Below, piece by piece: positions 33,235 through 38,268 of a stretch of 38,268 nt of DNA; within the stretch, counting starts at the first letter, position 1, and every line of letters begins with the position of its first letter. Source of the stretch: Anaerolineae bacterium. GTDB lineage: Bacteria > Chloroflexota > Anaerolineae > Aggregatilineales > Aggregatilineaceae. The position numbers and the translations under genes were made by a program. The stretch lies in NCBI GenBank assembly GCA_016926875.1, contig JAFGNU010000087.1:1-38268 (forward strand), read 5' to 3'. Under the pieces are notes generated by a model. It ran no database searches. It was given only the letters and a program-made list of their open reading frames with translations, and was not told where the DNA came from.

Positions 33235-34512
33235 ATGTCCGTTCAACGCTGGTTGAGCCTGATTCTAGCGGCGACCGTCCTGGGGCGAGTCGCTTTTTTG
33301 GTGTTATTCGGCCATACGCTCTCGCTCGAAACATCCGGCTACGATACCTACGCGGCCAACCTGGCAGACGGGCGCGGCTATACACGCTTTGATGACCGGG
33401 ACGCCGACTCCGAACTGCCGCCGCTGTACCCGTTTTTCCTGGCAGGCGTGTATACGTTGTTTGGGCGCGACCCGATCCCGGTGGCGCTGGTACAAACCGC
33501 GTTCGATGGGCTGACTGCCCTGCTGCTGTTCCTGATCGGACGGCGCGTGGCGGGCGAAACGGTTGGGCTGCTGGCGGCGGCATTGTACGGGCTGTACCCT
33601 TACCTGCTGTTCCAAAATCTGACTGAAAACGATACCGCGATCTTTATCCTGCTGCTGGTCTGCGCTGTCTGGCTGGCGTACCGGGCGCATGATACGCGCG
33701 ACTGGCGGCTGGCGGCGGCGTTGGGCGCGGTGTTTGGGCTGGCCGCGTTGACCAAGCTGCTGATCGTGCTGATCCTGCCGCTGCTGGCGCTGTGGTGGTG
33801 GCGGCAGATCGGCCTGCGGGCGGCGGCACGGCTGGCGCTGATCGCCGGGGCAGCGCTGGTGATCGTGATCGCGCCCTGGGTGATCCGGAACACGCGGCTG
33901 CACGGTGAACTGGTCCTGATCAGCACCAACGGCGGCAGCAACCTACACCAGGGCAACAATGCCTGCGTGGCGGATACGCTGGCGCGCGGCTGGGATGCGC
34001 AGTGGGTGGACTGTTTGAACACGCCGCCGGACGGCCTGAGCGAACTCGAAACCGACCGCTGGCACCGTGACCAGGCGCTTGAGTACCTGCGCGATCACCC
34101 GGACGAGTGGCTGCACCTGTTCGGCACCAAGCTGCTTGTGTTGTGGAGTCCGGCGATCATGCCCCACGATCTGCCCCCGGACGCAGATCGAGAAGATGAT
34201 GCCGTGCTGCAATACAATACAACTGCGTTTGAGGCCGCGCGGATCGTACACCTGCTGTACTTCACGCCGCTGCTGGTGCTGGGTGTGATCGGGCTAGGGC
34301 TGGCGTGGCGTGACCGGCTGCCGGTCGGGCCGCTGCTGGCGGTGATGACCGCGATCACGGTTGGTTACGTGATCTTTCACTCGTCTACGCGCTACCGGTC
34401 GCCTGCCGACCCGTTCCTGTTTGTGCTGTCCGCGTATGCCATCACGCGGGCATGGGCCTGGCTGGCGCCGCGCCTGCCGGTGAAGTACCAACGCCGGAGC
34501 TTGCTCAAGTGA
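33235..34512 (+). CDS. GT39-like (PMT_2) polyprenyl-linked glycosyltransferase
   Basis: This 425-residue multi-pass membrane protein belongs to the ArnT/PMT superfamily (GT-C fold). It should move a sugar from a lipid-phosphate donor at the outer membrane face. The first span (about 5-24) is followed by the signature loop (YDTYAANLADGRGYTRFDD), then ELPPLYPFFLAGVYTLFG, a recognisable family stretch. About ten more hydrophobic segments and a soluble loop (about 225-320) follow. I chose the ATG at 33235 (MSVQRWLSL), preceded by CAGGAG. Its stop overlaps the start of the next gene by four bases (GTGA). Confidence 0.88.
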   Translation: MSVQRWLSLILAATVLGRVAFLVLFGHTLSLETSGYDTYAANLADGRGYTRFDDRDADSELPPLYPFFLAGVYTLFGRDPIPVALVQTAFDGLTALLLFLIGRRVAGETVGLLAAALYGLYPYLLFQNLTENDTAIFILLLVCAVWLAYRAHDTRDWRLAAALGAVFGLAALTKLLIVLILPLLALWWWRQIGLRAAARLALIAGAALVIVIAPWVIRNTRLHGELVLISTNGGSNLHQGNNACVADTLARGWDAQWVDCLNTPPDGLSELETDRWHRDQALEYLRDHPDEWLHLFGTKLLVLWSPAIMPHDLPPDADREDDAVLQYNTTAFEAARIVHLLYFTPLLVLGVIGLGLAWRDRLPVGPLLAVMTAITVGYVIFHSSTRYRSPADPFLFVLSAYAITRAWAWLAPRLPVKYQRRSLLK

Positions 34513-35720
34513 ACCTGCTGCACCTGATCCCCTACTATGCGCCCGCGTGGGCCTACGGTGGCGCAGTGAGCGCCGTGACCGACCTGACACGCGCGCTGGC
34601 CGCTGCCGGGCACCATGTCACCGTGCTGACAACCGACACGCTCAGCCCTTCGCAGCGCATCGCAGCGCAGCAGGAAACTATCGACGGCGTGGACGTGGTC
34701 CGCGTGCGCAACCGGAGCAATGCGCTGCGCGGCAGGCTCAATCTATCAACACCGGTCGGCATCCAGGCTGCTGCCCGCCGCTTGATCCGGGAACGGGCAG
34801 TTGACGTGATCCACTGCCACGAACTGCGCACGGTCGAAAACTTGCGCGTGGCCCCGGTCGCAAACCGGTTGGGCGTGCCGCTGATCCTGTCGCCGCATGG
34901 CACGCTGCCGTATGGCACCGGGCGCAGCACCATCAAGCGTGCCTGGGATGTCGTGCTGGGGCGGGGGTTGCTGCCGCGCTTTGACCGGGTGATCGCGCTG
35001 ACCGAAACCGAAGCCGCCGAGGCGCGCGATCTGTGGGAGCGCTGCGGCCTGCGGCTGGAGGATGACCGGATCAGCATTGTGCCAAACGGTGTGCACGCCG
35101 ACGACTACGCCCACCTGCCGCCCGCCGATCCGTTCCGCGCGCGGTGGGCGCTGGGCAGCGGGCCAGTGGTGATCTTCCTGGGCCGCCTGCACGAACGCAA
35201 GGGTCTGCAAGTCCTGATCCCAGCTTTTGCCGACGCCGTCCAACACGCGCCGGATGCCCGCCTGTTGATCGTCGGGCCGGATGAGGGAATGCTGGCGGCA
35301 CTGCAAGGGCAGGTTCGCGCACATAACCTGGCAGAGCAGGTTGTTTTCACCGGCTTACTAACTGGTCAGGACAAGCTGGCGGCGCTGGCAGCAGCGGACG
35401 TATTCGCGCTTCCCGCCGTTGGCGAAGGGTTTTCGATGGCGGTGCTGGAAGCGATGGCCTGCGGGCTGCCCGTCCTGCTGACGCCCGGCTGTAATTTTCC
35501 CGCTGTGGCAGATGTTGGAGCAGGGCTGGTCGTGACGCGCGACGTTGGGCCGCTGGCCGAAGCGCTGCGCGGCCTGTTGACCGATGCCGACTGCCGCGCT
35601 AGTATGGGACGGTCAGCCCGCGACCTGGTTCACGCCCGCTTCACATGGCCGCAGGTGGTGATACAGCTTGAAATGGTGTACGACATGCTTATTTCTCGCC
35701 GGAACCGGGATCAGCGCTGA
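34509..35720 (+). CDS. Glycosyltransferase family 4 protein
   Basis: This 403-residue cytosolic GT-B enzyme begins at a GTG that overlaps the preceding stop codon; the first residues (VNLLHLIPYYAPAWAYGGAV) match the usual start of the family. The N-terminal acceptor domain includes the loop YYAPAWAYGGAVSAVTDL and CHELRTVENLRV. The C-terminal donor domain has VIFLGRLHERKGLQVLI and the E-x7-E motif GEGFSMAVLEAMACGLPV at about residues 304-320. It is the second gene of the polysaccharide operon. It probably adds a hexose to a lipid-linked repeat unit from a nucleotide-sugar donor. Confidence 0.93.
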   Translation: MNLLHLIPYYAPAWAYGGAVSAVTDLTRALAAAGHHVTVLTTDTLSPSQRIAAQQETIDGVDVVRVRNRSNALRGRLNLSTPVGIQAAARRLIRERAVDVIHCHELRTVENLRVAPVANRLGVPLILSPHGTLPYGTGRSTIKRAWDVVLGRGLLPRFDRVIALTETEAAEARDLWERCGLRLEDDRISIVPNGVHADDYAHLPPADPFRARWALGSGPVVIFLGRLHERKGLQVLIPAFADAVQHAPDARLLIVGPDEGMLAALQGQVRAHNLAEQVVFTGLLTGQDKLAALAAADVFALPAVGEGFSMAVLEAMACGLPVLLTPGCNFPAVADVGAGLVVTRDVGPLAEALRGLLTDADCRASMGRSARDLVHARFTWPQVVIQLEMVYDMLISRRNRDQR

Positions 35721-35722
35721 TC

Positions 35723-37273
35723 ATGGCACAAAAAACCACGCTTGAGTCCCCGCCGCTGCACGATCCCGCCGACGCCGATCAGCATTTTAGCTCCGGCGCG
35801 GCGCGGCGTGCGGCCCGTAACGCGACGGCGCTGGCGCTCTCGAACATTACCTCAAAGGGCTTGATGTTCGCGTGGCAATTGATCCTGGCGCGCTGGTTGG
35901 GGTCCGCGGGCTACGGCGTGTACGGCACCATCGGGGCACTGGTGGCTATCGGCGCCGCCATTCCGGAATTCGGCATGGGCCTGATGGTTATCCGGGATGT
36001 GGCGACCAGCCCCAAGGACGCCGGGCGCTACCTGGCGGCTACGCTGACCATGCAGCCCGTGCTGGCTGCCGCCGGGTACGTGGTGCTGATGCTGGCTGCG
36101 CTGCTGCTGGGCTATGATACCGATTTACGTGCGCTGCTGGCCTTTGCCGCCGTCAACCTGCTGGTGGACGCGCTGGGCAACATGTGCCATAACCAGTTAT
36201 TGGCCGTCGAACGCATGGTGCTGCCCGCGATCATCGCTGCCGGGCATGTTGCGTTGTTGATGGCGCTGGCCACGATAGCGCTGGCCACGGACGCGGGCTT
36301 GTGGGGCCTGTATACGGCCACCCTGATCGCCGGGCTGGCGCGCACGGGCGTATACTGGATCGTGCTGCTGCGGACCGGCACGCGCCCGGTTTTCCCGCTG
36401 GACCGTGTTGTGGCGTGGGGGCTGGTGGTCAACGGCGCGCCGCTGGCGCTGACGTCGTTCCTGTCGCTGGCCTATTCGCACACCGATAAGCTGATCACCA
36501 CCGCGCTGATCGGCACAGACGATACCGGTCAGCTCACGGCGGGCTTTGTGATCGTGTTTGGCGTGATCGAACTGCTCAGCACAACGGTGCTGGTCGCCGT
36601 TTTCCCGCTGATGTCGCGCACATATAGCAGCGGGCAGCAGACCATGTTCGACTTTATGCTCGAAAAGCTGGCGTTTTTTAACCTGACGCTCAGCCTGCCG
36701 ATTGGCATCTACACGTCACTGTTGGCCGTGCCGCTCTCCTCGCTGGTTTTCGGCCCGGACTACACGCGCACCGCCGATATTCTGCGCTACCTGATCTGGT
36801 ATACTGTCGTGACGATGGTCGGCAACGTATTCTCAAAAGCGCTGCTGGTGCAAAACCGACAGCGGCTGCTGCTGATCATCCGCAGCGGCGGGCTTGGGCT
36901 GAACATCCTGCTCAATTTGATCTTGCTGCCGGAACTGGGCGTAGTCGGCGCGGCAGTTGCGACCCTGATCGCAGAAGCCGTGATCCTGGTGACCATTCTG
37001 TACGTCTTCGACCTGTCCTCGGACTGGTGGCAGCGCATGATCAATCACCTCTGGCGTTTGGGCGTGGCCGCGCTGGCATTGGCCGGAACCGTGCTGCTGC
37101 TGCGCGAAGTGCACCCACTGCTGGCGGCGGTGGTCGGCGCGCCAGTGTATGCCGGGTTGGTGCTGGTCAGCGGCGCAGTGGCCCAGGATGACTGGGACCT
37201 GATTTACCGGCTGGCGATGGCGATGCCCGGCGGCACACGGATCGGGCGCTATTGGAAGCGGCAGTTAGCCTGA
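35723..37273 (+). CDS. Polysaccharide flippase (Wzx/RfbX, MOP superfamily)
   Basis: This 516-residue integral membrane protein has about 12-14 hydrophobic segments. The family hallmark is the N-terminal region RNATALALSNITSKGLMF, then LARWLGSAGYGVYGTIGALV. A second set of related helices includes APLALTSFLSLAYSHTDKLI. It would flip undecaprenyl-linked oligosaccharide across the membrane. The gene begins two bases after the GT4 stop, within the same operon. A cytoplasmic N-terminal tail of about 30 residues precedes the first helix. Confidence 0.92.
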   Translation: MAQKTTLESPPLHDPADADQHFSSGAARRAARNATALALSNITSKGLMFAWQLILARWLGSAGYGVYGTIGALVAIGAAIPEFGMGLMVIRDVATSPKDAGRYLAATLTMQPVLAAAGYVVLMLAALLLGYDTDLRALLAFAAVNLLVDALGNMCHNQLLAVERMVLPAIIAAGHVALLMALATIALATDAGLWGLYTATLIAGLARTGVYWIVLLRTGTRPVFPLDRVVAWGLVVNGAPLALTSFLSLAYSHTDKLITTALIGTDDTGQLTAGFVIVFGVIELLSTTVLVAVFPLMSRTYSSGQQTMFDFMLEKLAFFNLTLSLPIGIYTSLLAVPLSSLVFGPDYTRTADILRYLIWYTVVTMVGNVFSKALLVQNRQRLLLIIRSGGLGLNILLNLILLPELGVVGAAVATLIAEAVILVTILYVFDLSSDWWQRMINHLWRLGVAALALAGTVLLLREVHPLLAAVVGAPVYAGLVLVSGAVAQDDWDLIYRLAMAMPGGTRIGRYWKRQLA

Positions 37274-37287
37274 AAGATGATCGTGGT

Positions 37288-38268
37288 ATGAAAATCCTGT
37301 TTGTGGCGTCCCTGCATCACGCCGAGGAACTCGAAAAAGCCCGCCTCAGCGCGCCGCCCGGCGATGACGTGCTGTTCCCGCCGTCGCAGGGCCATCACTT
37401 CTGGGTACAGGCGCTGCGCCGCCTGGGGCATTGCTGCGCGGTTTTCTGGCGGTCGGAGAGCGCGTGGCCCTGGGCGCAGCCCGGCCAACTGCGCATGACG
37501 CAGCGCATCACACCTGGACGCGCGCTTAGTGCGGTGCTGGAGCGCTTCCCAACGCTGAACCCGGATTTCCGGCTGCGCAACCGACGATTGCTGCAATGTG
37601 CCGCTGATTTCCGCCCGGACGTGATCATCCTGACCGGCGACAATAACGTGATCCTACCCTCGACGCTGACGGTGCTCAAACGGCAGCACGGCGCGACGTT
37701 GGTCTATGGCTGCGGCACGTCCCCGATTGTCTTTTCGCACCCGGTCGAACGCGCAGCCGCGCCTTTGATCGATCTGGTGGTTGCCAACGATTTTTACCAC
37801 GCGGTCCAGTGGCAGGAGCTTGGCGTGCGGCAGGTCGCGGCACTGCCCATGTCCGCCATCGACCCGGATTTTCACCATCCCTACGACCTGACCGATGCCG
37901 AACGGCAGCAGTACACCTGCGATATCGGGTTTATCGGTACGCTGGTGCCCAACAACCTGTACAGCGAACGGATCGCGGCGCTCGAAGCGCTGCGCGACTT
38001 TGACCTGAGCATCTGGAGCGTGCACGAAGTCCCGCCGTCGCTGCGCCCGTTTTATCGCGGGTCGGCATTGGGCGAGCAGATGCTGCGTGTCACCTGCGCG
38101 GCGCGCATCGTGATCAATCCGCATGGCGATTTTATGCGCTACGGCGGCAACATGCGGTTGTTCGAGGCGTGCGGTGTGGGTGCTTTCCAGATCGCAGATG
38201 ACCGGCCCGGCATCCCGGAATGGTTCACAGTAGGCGAGCACCTGGTTACCTACCGCGATCCCGATCAC
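37288..38268 (+). CDS. CgeB-like glycosyltransferase (3' end outside window)
   Basis: The frame is open from the ATG at 37288 to the window end (327 codons, no stop). The N-terminal part (MKILFVASLHHAEELEKAR) and the middle part (ADFRPDVIILTGDNNVILPS) are Rossmann-like. The C-terminal stretch contains INPHGDFMRYGGNMRLFEACG and QIADDRPGIPEWF, matching the donor-binding signature of CgeB/Glyco_trans_1_2 proteins, which are often found in polysaccharide loci. It is 14 bases after the flippase gene and is the fourth gene of this operon. The sugar specificity is unknown. Confidence 0.85.
   Translation, partial: MKILFVASLHHAEELEKARLSAPPGDDVLFPPSQGHHFWVQALRRLGHCCAVFWRSESAWPWAQPGQLRMTQRITPGRALSAVLERFPTLNPDFRLRNRRLLQCAADFRPDVIILTGDNNVILPSTLTVLKRQHGATLVYGCGTSPIVFSHPVERAAAPLIDLVVANDFYHAVQWQELGVRQVAALPMSAIDPDFHHPYDLTDAERQQYTCDIGFIGTLVPNNLYSERIAALEALRDFDLSIWSVHEVPPSLRPFYRGSALGEQMLRVTCAARIVINPHGDFMRYGGNMRLFEACGVGAFQIADDRPGIPEWFTVGEHLVTYRDPDH

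Noticed and set aside
33304..33903. 199-codon minus-strand open frame
   Set aside because: It is antisense to the GT39-like gene; the product is Gln/Arg-rich with no recognisable fold.
37654..38268. 204-codon open frame on the minus strand at the window end
   Set aside because: It is antisense to the CgeB-like transferase, which has clear family motifs on the plus strand.
1..38268. tRNA, rRNA, CRISPR arrays, phage genes
   Set aside because: No cloverleaf-like segments with a T-loop consensus, no regularly spaced repeats, and no phage structural or integrase genes were seen by reading.

Overview
The window looks like a chromosomal segment of a bacterium of the Chloroflexota, probably near the Anaerolineae. 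This is an inference from gene content: an AfsR/SARP-type regulator with an NB-ARC ATPase and TPR partner, PsbP-like and discoidin-like secreted proteins with Pro/Thr/Glu linkers, a thioredoxin-cyclophilin fusion, and a binding-protein sugar transporter beside glycosidases. No rRNA or tRNA gene, CRISPR array or replication origin was seen.

Layout. Positions 1-345 hold the 3' end of an IS1182-like transposase. Positions 403-4001 (minus) carry a PhoB/PhoR-like two-component pair followed by a secreted DUF4139-like protein. Positions 4290-16078 form a sugar-utilisation locus, best read as xylo-oligosaccharide use. On the minus strand it has a solute-binding protein and two permeases without an ATPase. 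On the plus strand it has a GH2 glycosidase and LacI repressor, then a GH31 alpha-xylosidase-like enzyme, a secreted GH8 exo-oligoxylanase-like enzyme and a URO-D-family protein. A near-perfect 22-bp palindrome lies between the two divergent transcription units, just downstream of a plausible promoter for the transporter, and is the likely LacI-family operator.

Positions 16118-19579 (minus) encode a SARP/BTAD-NB-ARC regulator and a TPR protein separated only by two in-frame stop codons. Divergent from them is a 1027-residue secreted modular protein (19749-22832). Then follow a PIG-V-like mannosyltransferase (23003-24265) and a fused ATP sulfurylase-APS kinase (24476-26194), closed by a strong bidirectional terminator shared with a convergent two-subunit molybdenum hydroxylase (26345-28803, minus).

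Positions 28963-33130 (minus) hold five closely spaced genes: a lipoprotein, an M50-like membrane protein lacking the catalytic glutamate, a DsbA-like/cyclophilin fusion, a sugar-nucleotide epimerase and an alpha/beta hydrolase. Divergent from them, 33235-38268 (plus) is a tightly packed surface-polysaccharide operon: GT39-type transferase, GT4 transferase, flippase, and a CgeB-like transferase cut by the window edge.

Working model for the sugar locus: the exported GH8 enzyme trims oligosaccharides outside, the binding protein and permeases import them using a shared ATPase encoded elsewhere, and cytoplasmic GH31 and GH2 enzymes remove side chains or terminal sugars under LacI control. The URO-D-like protein is the least explained member. 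By eye, the block of about 4290-11270 is richer in A/T than the two-component and polysaccharide regions. No wholly new system is evident, but several unusual arrangements are listed as findings.
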